Assembly: GCA_011322515.1 (NCBI GenBank)
Contig: DRMS01000236.1
Coordinates: 1-22,526, forward strand
DNA length: 22,526 nt
Direction of reading: 5' to 3'
Source of the DNA: Leucothrix mucor
Lineage (GTDB): Bacteria > Pseudomonadota > Gammaproteobacteria > Thiotrichales > Thiotrichaceae
This document shows positions 14,554-22,526 of this stretch, one piece after another (within the stretch, counting starts at the first letter, position 1; the number at the start of each line of letters is the position of its first letter). The notes under the pieces are model-generated. The model did no database searches, was not told the origin of the DNA, and worked only from the letters and a program-made list of their open reading frames with translations. The translations under genes were made by a program, and so were the position numbers.

Positions 14554-14626
14554 GATATATTTTTTTATCCTACTTTAAATTGGTAGCTATGAATTGTTTA
14601 TTTTTCCGTGGTTTATAGTATTGAGA

Positions 14627-16012
14627 TTAGATTTTCTTAGCCTGCTCAACAGCATTACCAATATAATTAGCAGGAGTCATCGCAAGCAACCTATCTTTAG
14701 CATCTTGTGGTATTTCCAAATGATTGATAAAGACTTGCAAGCCTGCTGGCGTAATACGCTGCCCACGGGTTAATTCTTTGAGTTTTTCATAAGGTTTTTC
14801 AATGTTGTAGCGACGCATAACAGTTTGAATAGGCTCCGCTAGCACTTCCCAGTTATTATCAAGATCAGCGGCTATGATCGCTTCATTGACTTCCAGCTTG
14901 CCAATTCCTCTTAACGTAGATTGTATAGCAATGCTGGTATGCCCAATGCCTACCCCTAAGGTTCTTAATACGGTTGAGTCAGTCAGATCACGTTGCCAGC
15001 GCGAAATAGGGAGTTTTTGTGATAAATGATTCATCAATGAATTAGCGATTCCCGCATTGCCTTCTGCATTTTCAAAATCAATAGGATTCACTTTATGCGG
15101 CATGGTGGATGAACCCACTTCACCTGCGATTACCCGTTGCTTAAAGTAGCCTAGTGAAATATAGCTCCAAATATCGCGGCAATAATCAATTAAAATGGTA
15201 TTAAAGCGTGCCGTAGCATCGAATAATTCGGCAATATAATCATGCGGTTCAATTTGAATGGTATAAGGATTCCATTCAAGCCCTAGTGACTCTACAAAAT
15301 CTTTAGCAAAGGCTTCCCAGTTGATTTTAGGGTAGGCGCTATAATGTGCATTATAATTACCCACTGCGCCATTAATTTTACCTAATAGAGGAATCGCTTT
15401 GATCTGATCATATTGGCGTTGCATGCGGTATGCGGTATTTGCCATTTCTTTGCCTAAGGTTGATGGTGAGGCGGGCTGTCCATGAGTGCGGCATAGCATG
15501 GGGATCTCAGCCTGATCATGTGCCATTGTGGTAATAGCGCTAATAGTTTGCTCAATTTCAGGAAGAAGAACCTTGTCGCGTCCCCCTTTAATCATTAATG
15601 CATACGATAAATTATTAATATCTTCAGAAGTGCAAGCAAAATGAATAAATTCACTGACCGCATTGATCTCTTTATTATCAGCAATTCTCTCTTTTAAAAA
15701 ATATTCAACCGCCTTTACATCATGATTAGTCGTGCGTTCGATTTCTTTTACTCGTTGCGCATCATCCTCAGAAAACTGTTTAATAATATTTTCAAGGCGA
15801 GTATTGGCATCGGCAGAAAACTCAGGTACTTCTCTTATTTCAGCATGTTGAGCCAGTGCCTGTAGCCAGCGCACTTCGACTAATACACGATATTTGATCA
15901 GTCCAAATTCACTAAAATAAGGGCGTAAAGAAGCAGTTTTACTAGCATAGCGCCCATCAATAGGAGAGAGCGCAGTCAGTGTGGAAGGTATGGAAAATGA
16001 AGATGAAGTCAT
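14627..16012 (-). CDS. purB: Adenylosuccinate lyase
   Basis: Cytoplasmic enzyme of purine synthesis that releases fumarate from SAICAR and from adenylosuccinate. I place the start at the ATG of 16012, giving 461 residues (E. coli 456) and an N-terminus, LTALSPIDGRYASKTASLR, that fits the family. The frame extends 40 residues further upstream, but those are not conserved. RTHGQPASPSTLGKE carries the catalytic histidine H177, and the flexible signature loop GSSTMPHKVNPIDFEN (about 300-315) carries the catalytic serine. No Shine-Dalgarno precedes the start; instead the leader reads ACCTCCTTA, ending at the A of the ATG. Confidence 0.95.
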   Translation of the reverse strand: MTSSSFSIPSTLTALSPIDGRYASKTASLRPYFSEFGLIKYRVLVEVRWLQALAQHAEIREVPEFSADANTRLENIIKQFSEDDAQRVKEIERTTNHDVKAVEYFLKERIADNKEINAVSEFIHFACTSEDINNLSYALMIKGGRDKVLLPEIEQTISAITTMAHDQAEIPMLCRTHGQPASPSTLGKEMANTAYRMQRQYDQIKAIPLLGKINGAVGNYNAHYSAYPKINWEAFAKDFVESLGLEWNPYTIQIEPHDYIAELFDATARFNTILIDYCRDIWSYISLGYFKQRVIAGEVGSSTMPHKVNPIDFENAEGNAGIANSLMNHLSQKLPISRWQRDLTDSTVLRTLGVGIGHTSIAIQSTLRGIGKLEVNEAIIAADLDNNWEVLAEPIQTVMRRYNIEKPYEKLKELTRGQRITPAGLQVFINHLEIPQDAKDRLLAMTPANYIGNAVEQAKKI

Positions 16013-16164
16013 AAGGAGGTTATTTTGTATTTGATGTAAGTAATATTTTGCGGATGATCTTAAATCACACAAGCGTAAAATGTAATGAAAAAGGGTTAAG
16101 AAAATAAGTGAAACACGATAGTATAGACGCAAATTTTGTTGAGACCAGATTATTAATAATAAAG

Positions 16165-16237
16165 TTAGGCATTTTTCATAGGTAGCTGATGGGTAAAAAA
16201 GTATAACCTACTTTTCTTTCTGCTGAAGGATGCCTAA
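16165..16237 (+). promoter_or_regulatory. Hairpin in the protease leader region
   Basis: TTAGGCAT (16165-16172) pairs with ATGCCTAA (16230-16237), and inside it TAGGT (16179-16183) pairs with ACCTA (16206-16210). It lies 50-120 bases before the protease start, in the divergent gap with purB (16013-16285). A run of seven T follows shortly after. A leader structure or attenuator is possible, and it partly resembles the hairpin between lepA and lepB. Confidence 0.3.
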
Positions 16238-16285
16238 AATTAATAGATTTTTTTGCGGAATAAAGAACAGGGAGAGTATTCCAGC

Positions 16286-17710
16286 ATGAGTAAACCCATA
16301 ATAGCCAAATTCTTGGCTACATCTGCGCTATGGTTGCTAACGATGATGAGCAATGCAGCAGAGTTACCAAATTTTACCAAACTAGTGAAAGCATATAGTG
16401 CCGCTGTGGTGAATGTTAGTATTGAGAGGGATGACTCTCAGAAACCATTAAAACCTTATAGTAATAGTGGTGATGGAAACAGCAATGAGATGCTGGATGA
16501 TTTAATGAAGCAATTTAGAGAGGATGACTCTGATGAAGATGAATCTAGCTCGATTGGTTCAGGTTTCATCATTTCGCATGATGGCTATGTGCTTACCAAT
16601 CATCATGTTGTTGATGGTGCAGATAAAATTATTGTAAAACTAAGTGATCGTCGTGAATTATCTGCTAAGTTGATCGGTAGTGATAAACGTAGCGATATTG
16701 CCTTATTAAAAATTGAAGGTTCTAAGTTTCCAGTGCTTAGAATAGGTAGCTCAAAGCAGTTAGAAGTAGGGGAGTGGGTGATTGCTATTGGCTCACCTTT
16801 TGGTTTTGATCACAGTGTAACCGCAGGAATTGTCAGCGCAAAAGGGCGTAGCTTGCCAGAAGAAAATTATGTACCGTTTATTCAAACTGATGTTGCTATA
16901 AACCCTGGAAATTCAGGAGGGCCATTATTTAATATGCAGGGTGAGGTAGTTGGTATTAACTCACAAATTTATAGTCAGTCGGGTGGTTTTATGGGGTTGT
17001 CATTTGCTATTCCTGTTGATGTAATCAAGGATGTTGTTGCGCAGTTAAAAGCAACAGGTCATGTTAGACGTGGCTGGTTAGGCGTTTATATTCAAGAGGT
17101 TACAGTTGGCTTGGCTAGATCCTTTGGTTTAAGTGAGCCATCAGGTGCGCTGGTTGCTGAGGTGATTAAAAAAGGTCCTGCTGTTTCAATATTAAAGCAA
17201 GGCGATATTATTCTTGAATTTAACCATAAAAAAGTGGATATAGCCTCTGACTTACCCATTGCAGTGGGTGGAACACCAATTGATAAAGAAGTGGATGTGA
17301 AAATCCGTCGCGGTGGAAGCACTAAAATAGTTAAACTAAAATTAGGCGAACTTCCCGCAGAGGCAACCGCTAAAAAGAAGAAAAAGCCTAAAATAAAGGC
17401 AAAAGCGGATACTGTTATGGGAATGATGCTGGATAATTTAACTAAGCGTAATCGTAAAGAATTACAAATTACGGAGGGCGTGTTAGTTCTTTCAGTTGGC
17501 TCAGGCGCAGCGCGTAAAGCAGGTATGCAGGTTGGTGATATTATTCGAATATTTAATAACAAGCCGATAGCAAATGTTAAACATCTAAAATCATTAGTGA
17601 ATAGTTTGCCTAATGGAACACCTATTGCAGCACTCGTGTTACGTGATGGAACGGCACAGTTTGTTGCTTTTATAATTGAGCACGATGAAAAACCGAAAAT
17701 AAAAAAATAG
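16286..17710 (+). CDS. degP: DegP/MucD-type periplasmic serine protease (Do family)
   Basis: HtrA-family protease and chaperone that degrades misfolded envelope proteins. I chose the ATG at 16286 (474 residues): it has GGGAGAG about 10 bases upstream and starts the signal peptide MSKPIIAKFLATSALWLL with cleavage near SNAA; a TTG at 16253 also lies in frame. The trypsin-like domain has the triad H107 (LTNHHVV), D137 (SDIALLKI) and S210 (NPGNSGGP). Two PDZ domains follow (about 255-355 and 375-470), joined by a very lysine-rich linker (AKKKKKPKIKAKA, 362-374). It heads the operon with the glutaredoxin-like gene and lepA, as mucD does near lepA in Pseudomonas, but without rpoE-mucABC upstream; purB is divergent. 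Confidence 0.93.
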   Translation: MSKPIIAKFLATSALWLLTMMSNAAELPNFTKLVKAYSAAVVNVSIERDDSQKPLKPYSNSGDGNSNEMLDDLMKQFREDDSDEDESSSIGSGFIISHDGYVLTNHHVVDGADKIIVKLSDRRELSAKLIGSDKRSDIALLKIEGSKFPVLRIGSSKQLEVGEWVIAIGSPFGFDHSVTAGIVSAKGRSLPEENYVPFIQTDVAINPGNSGGPLFNMQGEVVGINSQIYSQSGGFMGLSFAIPVDVIKDVVAQLKATGHVRRGWLGVYIQEVTVGLARSFGLSEPSGALVAEVIKKGPAVSILKQGDIILEFNHKKVDIASDLPIAVGGTPIDKEVDVKIRRGGSTKIVKLKLGELPAEATAKKKKKPKIKAKADTVMGMMLDNLTKRNRKELQITEGVLVLSVGSGAARKAGMQVGDIIRIFNNKPIANVKHLKSLVNSLPNGTPIAALVLRDGTAQFVAFIIEHDEKPKIKK

Positions 17711-17724
17711 TAATTAGTTAGATA

Positions 17725-18015
17725 ATGTCAAATCAAAACAGATTAATAGTGTATTATCGTGAAGGCTGCCATTTGTGTGAACAAATGGTGGCTTCTTTAC
17801 ATCAGGAGCAGGTGAAGCATCAAGCAAGTGTTCAATTTGAAATTGAAATCATTGATATTGATGATGACCCTGAGTTAGTGCAAAAATATGATGTCGACGT
17901 TCCTGTTGTAATGTATCAAAATGAAGTGATTTTTTATCATTTTTTTGACGCAGAAGAATTTAAAAATACGTTAAGATACTTTCAACATAAAACACCCTTA
18001 AAGAAAATGAAGTGA
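17725..18015 (+). CDS. Glutaredoxin-like protein (DUF836 type)
   Basis: 96-residue cytoplasmic thiol protein. YYREGCHLCEQM gives the redox motif CHLC (C15, C18), followed by the thioredoxin-fold pattern IEIIDIDDDPELVQKYDVDVP with a probable cis-proline before VVMYQNEVIF. It is placed 14 bases after the protease stop and 9 bases before lepA, so it is certainly within the operon. Small glutaredoxin-like genes are often found between mucD/degP and lepA in gammaproteobacteria. The partner is unknown. The ribosome site is weak, suggesting coupling to upstream translation. Confidence 0.88.
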   Translation: MSNQNRLIVYYREGCHLCEQMVASLHQEQVKHQASVQFEIEIIDIDDDPELVQKYDVDVPVVMYQNEVIFYHFFDAEEFKNTLRYFQHKTPLKKMK

Positions 18016-18024
18016 TAAACATTA

Positions 18025-19827
18025 ATGGCTGAAGCAAATCAAAATATACGAAATTTCTCTATCATTGCGCATATAGATCATGGCAAGTCCACTCTATCGG
18101 ATCGTTTTATTCAATACTGTGGTGGTTTAAGTGAGCGAGAAATGGAGTCACAAGTTCTTGATTCAATGGATATTGAACGAGAGCGTGGTATTACGATTAA
18201 AGCACAAAGCGTCTCTTTGGATTATAAGGCACGTGATGGTGAAATTTATCACCTCAACTTTATTGATACTCCAGGACATGTTGATTTTTCTTATGAAGTG
18301 TCGCGTTCCTTATCCGCCTGTGAAGGTGCATTATTAGTGGTTGATGCATCACAAGGGGTTGAAGCTCAAAGTGTTGCCAACTGCTATACTGCGCTGGAGC
18401 TGGATCTAGAAGTTGTTCCCGTGCTTAATAAAATTGATTTGCCAGCTGCTGATGTTGATCGTGTTAGTGAGGAAATCGAAGAAGTCATTGGTATCGATGC
18501 AACCGATGCTATTCATGTCAGCGCTAAAACAGGGGTTGGTATTGAAGATCTGTTAGAGCAACTAGTTGAGCGTATTCCACCACCAAAAGGTGATCCAGAA
18601 GCGCCATTGAAAGCTTTAATTATTGATTCGTGGTTTGATAGTTACCTCGGTGTTGTCTCTCTCGTGCGGATTAAACAAGGACAATTGCGTAAAAAACAAA
18701 AAATCATGGCAATGTCCACAGGGATGAGCTTTCAAGTGGATCAAGTCGGTGTTTACACGCCAAAAAGTGTCAGTCGTGATAGCTTAGAAATCGGTGAAGT
18801 AGGTTTTGTTATTGCGGGTATCAAAGATATTGAAACAGCTAAGGTAGGTGATACCATTACCGATCTTAAAAATCCTGCTAAAACGGCATTAGATGGATTT
18901 AAAGAAGTGCAACCCCGTGTTTTTGCGGGTGTCTTCCCTGTTAATGGTGAAGATTTTGAAAATCTACGTGACGCATTGGATAAACTGCATTTAAATGATG
19001 CCTCCTTGCATTATGAGCCTGAAACCTCACAAGCATTAGGGTTTGGTTTTCGCTGTGGTTTCCTTGGTATGTTGCATATGGAAATTATTCAAGAGCGCTT
19101 AGAGCGAGAATATGATTTAGACCTGATTACCACAGCACCAACGGTTGTGTATGAAGTAGAGCAGACGAATGGTGACGTGATTAATATTCACAATCCATCG
19201 CAACTTCCTGTCGTCAATAAGATAGAAGAAATCCGTGAGCCAATTATCCGTGGTACCATTATGATGCCGCAAGAATACGTGGGTAATGTCATTTCTTTGT
19301 GTGTTGAAAAACGTGGTATACAAAAAGATATGCGTTACGTAGGTTCGCAAGTGACACTGACCTACGATTTGCCTCTGAGTGAAGTTGTGCTGGATTTCTT
19401 CGATCGTTTAAAGTCAGTCAGCCGTGGCTATGCCTCCTTTGATTATGAGCTAGATCATTTTGATCCAGCGCCATTAGTAAAGGTTGATATACTCATTAAT
19501 GGTGAGAAAGTTGATGCGCTATCCATTATCGTACATAAAGATTTTGCGCAAAATCGTGGGCGTGCATTAGTTGATCGTATGCGAGAAATTATTCAGCGAC
19601 AAATGTTTGATGTCGCAATACAAGCGGCTATTGGCGGTAATATTATTGCGCGCTCTAATGTTAAAGCACTGCGTAAAAATGTAACTGCAAAATGTTATGG
19701 CGGTGATGTGTCACGTAAACGTAAGTTGCTAGAAAAACAAAAAGCTGGAAAAAAACGCATGAAACAAGTGGGAAATGTAGAAATTCCACAAGAAGCATTT
19801 TTAGCTGTGTTAAGAACTGATAAGTAG
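18025..19827 (+). CDS. lepA: Elongation factor 4 (LepA)
   Basis: 600-residue ribosome-associated GTPase (E. coli LepA 599) that affects translation initiation and elongation, including back-translocation in vitro. G1 AHIDHGKST is at 15-23, G3 DTPGHVDF at 81-88 and G4 NKID at 135-138. The switch I segment ERERGITIKAQ is intact. EF-G-like domains follow, with the LepA-specific C-terminal domain (GGNIIARSNVKALRKNVTAKCYGGD, given here as two halves: GGNIIARSNVKAL and RKNVTAKCYGGD) and the basic tail RKRKLLEKQKAGKKRMK. It is closely spaced with the gene before and upstream of lepB, the conserved lepAB order. Confidence 0.97.
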   Translation: MAEANQNIRNFSIIAHIDHGKSTLSDRFIQYCGGLSEREMESQVLDSMDIERERGITIKAQSVSLDYKARDGEIYHLNFIDTPGHVDFSYEVSRSLSACEGALLVVDASQGVEAQSVANCYTALELDLEVVPVLNKIDLPAADVDRVSEEIEEVIGIDATDAIHVSAKTGVGIEDLLEQLVERIPPPKGDPEAPLKALIIDSWFDSYLGVVSLVRIKQGQLRKKQKIMAMSTGMSFQVDQVGVYTPKSVSRDSLEIGEVGFVIAGIKDIETAKVGDTITDLKNPAKTALDGFKEVQPRVFAGVFPVNGEDFENLRDALDKLHLNDASLHYEPETSQALGFGFRCGFLGMLHMEIIQERLEREYDLDLITTAPTVVYEVEQTNGDVINIHNPSQLPVVNKIEEIREPIIRGTIMMPQEYVGNVISLCVEKRGIQKDMRYVGSQVTLTYDLPLSEVVLDFFDRLKSVSRGYASFDYELDHFDPAPLVKVDILINGEKVDALSIIVHKDFAQNRGRALVDRMREIIQRQMFDVAIQAAIGGNIIARSNVKALRKNVTAKCYGGDVSRKRKLLEKQKAGKKRMKQVGNVEIPQEAFLAVLRTDK

Positions 19828-19832
19828 GACAA

Positions 19833-19876
19833 AATTTCTAGCATTTTTCAGTATTTGGTAAAGGATGCTAAAAATT
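19833..19876 (+). promoter_or_regulatory. Hairpin between lepA and lepB
   Basis: AATTTCTAGCAT (19833-19844) pairs with ATGCTAAAAATT (19865-19876), 12 bp with one mismatch and a 20-base loop. It begins five bases after the lepA stop. There is only a mixed T/G stretch after it, so it may lower rather than stop read-through to lepB, or stabilise the lepA mRNA end. Confidence 0.35.
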
Positions 19877-19923
19877 GTTGTTAGGTTTGTTTTGTCTGAT
19901 TACTTAAATAAAGGAAGTGAAAA

Positions 19924-20715
19924 TTGGAAATTAATTTTGGTCTAGAATTTTGGCTTGTGACAATAACCATCGTGTCAGGTCTAATTGTCTTGTTGTATCG
20001 TCTCTTTGCCTCTAAAGCAATGCGCACCTCAGATAATCCGCCCATTCTGCTTGACTATGCGCGTTCTTTCTTCCCCGTATTGCTCATTGTCATCCTATTG
20101 CGTTCATTTGTGGCAGAACCCTTTCGCATTCCCTCTGGTTCAATGATTCCAACACTGCAAATTGGCGATTTTATATTAGTTAAGAAATACGCTTATGGTG
20201 TGCGACTACCTGTTGTGCATACAAAAATAATAGAAGTTGGCAAACCTCAGCGTGGTGATGTGATGGTATTTCGTTATCCGCGTGATCCTTCCATCAACTA
20301 TATAAAGCGTGTCATTGGCTTACCAGGAGATCGCATTAGTTGGACTAAAGACAAGCAATTGATTGTCAATGATAAAAAAGTAACGTATTCCGATGCACAA
20401 GACTTGCAAATTGATACACCCTATGGAAAAGCCGCAGCACGAATGATGAATGAGAAATTACCCAGTGAAGCGGGCGAGGTTGATCATATGATGCAGGTAT
20501 TTCTTGGTAAGACTCAAGCAACTAATATTATAGTGCCTGATAATAGTTATTTTGTCATGGGTGATAACCGCGACAATAGTAGTGATAGCCGTGTATGGGG
20601 CTTTGTGCCAGAGAAAAATGTTGTTGGTAAAGCTGTCTTGATCTGGATGCACTGGAACTGGCAGAAAAATGGCGATGGCTTTAATGGTTCGCGTATTGGT
20701 ACGGTGATTAAGTAA
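19924..20715 (+). CDS. lepB: Signal peptidase I
   Basis: 263-residue inner-membrane serine protease that cleaves signal peptides from exported proteins. Two N-terminal membrane segments (about 6-26 and 48-63) precede the catalytic domain. The nucleophile S73 lies in IPSGSMIPTL and the general base K128 in YIKRVIGLPGD; the later box GDNRDNSSDSRVWG is intact. The start is TTG at 19924, supported by AAGGAAG at 19911-19917 with six bases of spacing; no ATG fits the family's N-terminus. It is somewhat shorter than E. coli LepB (324), as is common outside the Enterobacteriaceae. Confidence 0.96.
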   Translation: MEINFGLEFWLVTITIVSGLIVLLYRLFASKAMRTSDNPPILLDYARSFFPVLLIVILLRSFVAEPFRIPSGSMIPTLQIGDFILVKKYAYGVRLPVVHTKIIEVGKPQRGDVMVFRYPRDPSINYIKRVIGLPGDRISWTKDKQLIVNDKKVTYSDAQDLQIDTPYGKAAARMMNEKLPSEAGEVDHMMQVFLGKTQATNIIVPDNSYFVMGDNRDNSSDSRVWGFVPEKNVVGKAVLIWMHWNWQKNGDGFNGSRIGTVIK

Positions 20716-20764
20716 CGCTTAATCTGGTTTTTGCTACTATGGGTGGACTAGCGCTGTCATCCTG

Positions 20765-21196
20765 ATGGCAAAAACTATGAAAATAATTAAAATGAAAACT
20801 AATAAAAATAAACAAAAAGGCGCAACCTTTATCACTTGGATGATCGTTGCTGCTATTGGTATCCTCATTTTCAGTGCAGGATTAAAAGTTGGACCTAGCT
20901 ATCTAGAGTACAATGCAGTGCGCTCAATGATGGATAGTATCGCTGCAGAGCCAGGTATTAAAGGTAAAAATAAGCGTTATGTTTATGCGCAGCTTAATAA
21001 GTATATTAATATTAATAGTATGTATTCCGTTGAAGAAGCAATGGCAAAACAAAAGGTTTTTAAGGTCTCTCCGTTGCGTAAAGGTAATGGAAAGCGCTTA
21101 ACCGCTCATTATGAAGTGCGCAGACATTGGCTTGGTAATTTATCCTACCTAATAGATTTCAAGTATTCGGTGATACTCGGCGAGAAAAATTCCTAA
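20765..21196 (+). CDS. DUF4845 membrane-anchored protein
   Basis: 143 residues. A basic N-terminus (rich in Lys) leads into a single hydrophobic helix (about 19-42: KGATFITWMIVAAIGIL), then the conserved VGPSYLEYNAV stretch. A periplasmic domain follows, with GIKGKNKRYVYAQLNKYINI and ending in YLIDFKYSVILGEK. This is the DUF4845 protein usually encoded between lepB and rnc; its role is not known. The lysine run and QKGATFI recall a pilin-like leader, but no prepilin cleavage Glu+5 is seen. The exact start among three nearby ATGs (20765, 20777, 20792) is unclear because none has a good ribosome site. Confidence 0.85.
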   Translation: MAKTMKIIKMKTNKNKQKGATFITWMIVAAIGILIFSAGLKVGPSYLEYNAVRSMMDSIAAEPGIKGKNKRYVYAQLNKYININSMYSVEEAMAKQKVFKVSPLRKGNGKRLTAHYEVRRHWLGNLSYLIDFKYSVILGEKNS

Positions 21197-21346
21197 CTTG
21201 GCGTACTCTGTATTTTTGCGAGAGTTATGTTTTTATTGTAACGGTGGTAGGCTCGTAATAGTATAATCTGTCTATTTAAGGTTACTCTAAGCTATTTTCG
21301 CGTTTATTTCTTTGGAGTAGCCTAAAGACTAGGAAGGTCTTACCAC

Positions 21347-22021
21347 GTGTTACCGAAACTTGAAAAAATATTACCAAAGTCACTCCAAAAAACAGCTAGT
21401 TTTAAACAAGCGTTAACGCATCGAAGCGCCAGTGGAAAACATAATGAGCGTATGGAATTTCTGGGTGATAGTGTGCTGGGCGTTATTATCACAGAAGCTT
21501 TATACACGCATATGCCCAATGCCTCAGAAGGTTATCTTAGTCGTTTGCGAGCCTCATTGGTTAATGAAGGCACATTAGCTGACATTGCAATAGAAATTTC
21601 ATTAGGTGATTATCTATATTTAGGGAGTGGCGAATTAAAAAGTGGTGGCTTTAGGCGTAAATCTATTCTCTCTGATGCGTTAGAAGCTATTATTGCTAGT
21701 GTGTTTTTACAACAAGGCATGGATGAAGCAAAGAAGTTTGTACTTATTCTTTTTGATGACCGTTTACAAAAACTGCCTGCTGAAGATGAGTTAAAAGATC
21801 CTAAAAGTCGCTTGCAAGAACTACTTCAATCACGCAATTATAGTATTCCTCAATACGATCTTATCTCTACTAAAGGTCATGCGCATCGGCAGCTATTTAC
21901 CGCAGAGTGTTTTATAGAAGGTCTAAAGGTACGTACACAGGGCATATCAACCAGCCGTCGCAAGGCCGAACAAAAAGCCGCTTTGTTTGCATTTGAACAG
22001 GTAAAAAAGGAGTTTAAATAA
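21347..22021 (+). CDS. rnc: Ribonuclease III
   Basis: 224-residue double-strand-specific endoribonuclease (E. coli 226) for rRNA and mRNA processing. The signature HNERMEFLGDSVLG gives E34, E37 and D41; the second catalytic pair D110/E113 is in SDALEAIIASVFL. The C-terminal dsRNA-binding domain (about 150-220) reads DPKSRLQELLQ and ends with STSRRKAEQKAALFAFEQ. The start is GTG at 21347, with AGGAAGG at 21331-21337. A 150-bp gap before it may carry its own promoter or processing site; the next gene era starts directly after its stop. Confidence 0.96.
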   Translation: MLPKLEKILPKSLQKTASFKQALTHRSASGKHNERMEFLGDSVLGVIITEALYTHMPNASEGYLSRLRASLVNEGTLADIAIEISLGDYLYLGSGELKSGGFRRKSILSDALEAIIASVFLQQGMDEAKKFVLILFDDRLQKLPAEDELKDPKSRLQELLQSRNYSIPQYDLISTKGHAHRQLFTAECFIEGLKVRTQGISTSRRKAEQKAALFAFEQVKKEFK

Positions 22022-22526
22022 ATGGATATGGACATGCCTGAAGATATTGCTGTGCGGATTGATACTTATTGTGGCTATGTTGCCATTGTTGGTCGTCCAA
22101 ACGTAGGCAAATCAACCTTGTTAAATCACTTGGTTGGTTATCGAATTTCCGCCATTGTGAACAAACCGCAAACAACTCGAACTAATGTGCGTGGCATTGT
22201 TACTCAAGATAAATGTCAGATTATTTTTACCGATACTCCTGGTATTCATCATGATTCTAAAACACTGATGAATAAAACCCTTAATATTGCCGCAGTGGCT
22301 GCGCTAGATTCTGTGGATGCCGTGGTGATGTTAGTGGAGGCGCTAAAATGGACAGCAGAAGATGATTTAGTGCTAAAACGCCTGCAACATATGGCTTGCC
22401 CTATTTTTTTACTCATTAATAAAGTCGATAGAATTGTAGAAAAAGAGCGCTTATTTTCTTATATCGAAGCCGTTAAAGAAAAAGGTGAGTTCACTGAAAT
22501 TATTCCAATATCCGCAACTAAAGGTA
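22022..22526 (+). CDS. era: GTPase Era, N-terminal part (3'-truncated)
   Basis: Ribosome-assembly GTPase that binds the 3' end of 16S rRNA. The ATG at 22022 directly follows the rnc TAA, with AAGGAG inside the rnc end as ribosome site. The visible 168 residues contain G1 GRPNVGKST (24-32), the Era effector stretch NKPQTTRTNVRG, G3 DTPGIH and G4 NKVD. The GTPase domain runs to SATKG where the window ends; the KH domain lies beyond. The nine-residue MDMDMPEDI extension before the conserved core is variable in the family. Confidence 0.96.
   Translation, partial: MDMDMPEDIAVRIDTYCGYVAIVGRPNVGKSTLLNHLVGYRISAIVNKPQTTRTNVRGIVTQDKCQIIFTDTPGIHHDSKTLMNKTLNIAAVAALDSVDAVVMLVEALKWTAEDDLVLKRLQHMACPIFLLINKVDRIVEKERLFSYIEAVKEKGEFTEIIPISATKG

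Larger units (their letters stand above)
14284..14614. repeat. Palindrome cluster between purB and roxA
   Basis: The 365-bp gap 14262-14626 holds no gene but several hairpins inside an outer inverted repeat, AAACCACGGAA (14284-14294) and TTCCGTGGTTT (14604-14614). Inside are GCCCT/AGGGC (14320-14332) and the two long palindromes listed separately. At 14567-14588 is a string, ACTTTAAATTGGTAGC, that resembles the R144 right end. The layout looks like successive insertion of small palindromic repeats. Confidence 0.65.

Noticed and set aside
14372..14578. 68-residue plus-strand frame between roxA and purB
   Set aside because: It crosses both long palindromes and has no recognisable protein features.
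16013..16132. 40-residue N-terminal extension of adenylosuccinate lyase
   Set aside because: The added residues do not match the family, and the ATG at 16012 gives the usual length and N-terminus.
17092..17562. 156-residue open frame on the minus strand inside the protease gene
   Set aside because: It is fully antisense to the well-supported PDZ region of DegP, with no ribosome site and low-complexity hydrophobic content; a shadow frame.

Overview
The window is AT-rich chromosomal DNA from a gammaproteobacterium. Evidence is the gene order mpl-ubiX, the block htrA/mucD-glutaredoxin-lepA-lepB-DUF4845-rnc-era, a PhoQ-type histidine kinase, and a YcfD/RoxA-type ribosomal oxygenase. I cannot place the genus; the AT-rich core combined with many small palindromic repeats fits, for example, Thiotrichales or Methylococcales relatives, but this is only an impression.

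Layout. Positions 1-3128 (+) hold housekeeping genes: the end of mpl (murein recycling), ubiX (prenyl-FMN for ubiquinone synthesis), a thioredoxin and accA (fatty-acid synthesis). A convergent gene (3246-5753, -) encodes a large secreted glycosidase-like protein with a CBM9-type C-terminus. Positions 5754-7210 hold intergenic DNA with nested repeats, then tRNA-Ala(GGC), a small membrane protein and two tRNA-Glu(TTC) genes. Positions 7351-11754 hold a PhoP/PhoQ-like two-component system whose two genes are 880 bp apart. It is flanked on both sides by small secreted paralogues of PepSY-like appearance with an equally spaced cysteine pair. Then follow, on the minus strand, a secreted DUF1287 (NlpC/P60-like) protein, roxA and purB. 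From 16286 a plus-strand operon runs to the end of the window and covers periplasmic protease, glutaredoxin-like protein, LepA, signal peptidase I, DUF4845 protein, RNase III and the start of Era: protein export and quality control together with translation and RNA processing.

The most notable feature is the density of short non-coding repeats, in four families that I could delimit by comparing copies. R158 has three copies, 3-bp TTA/TAA target duplications and long terminal inverted repeats. R144 has two copies, 98% identical by eye, with 8-9-bp duplications; one copy sits inside an R158 copy with a perfect 9-bp duplication. R126 has three copies around the DUF1287 gene, two of them exactly 126 bp. 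R102 has three copies, two of which form inverted repeats bracketing the response-regulator gene. A separate palindrome cluster fills the purB-roxA gap. No transposase is encoded here, so any mobility would have to be supplied from elsewhere.

The best candidate for something undescribed is the two-component locus with its two small cysteine-paired secreted paralogues (7351-7683 and 11476-11754). The next is the inverted-repeat bracket around its regulator gene.
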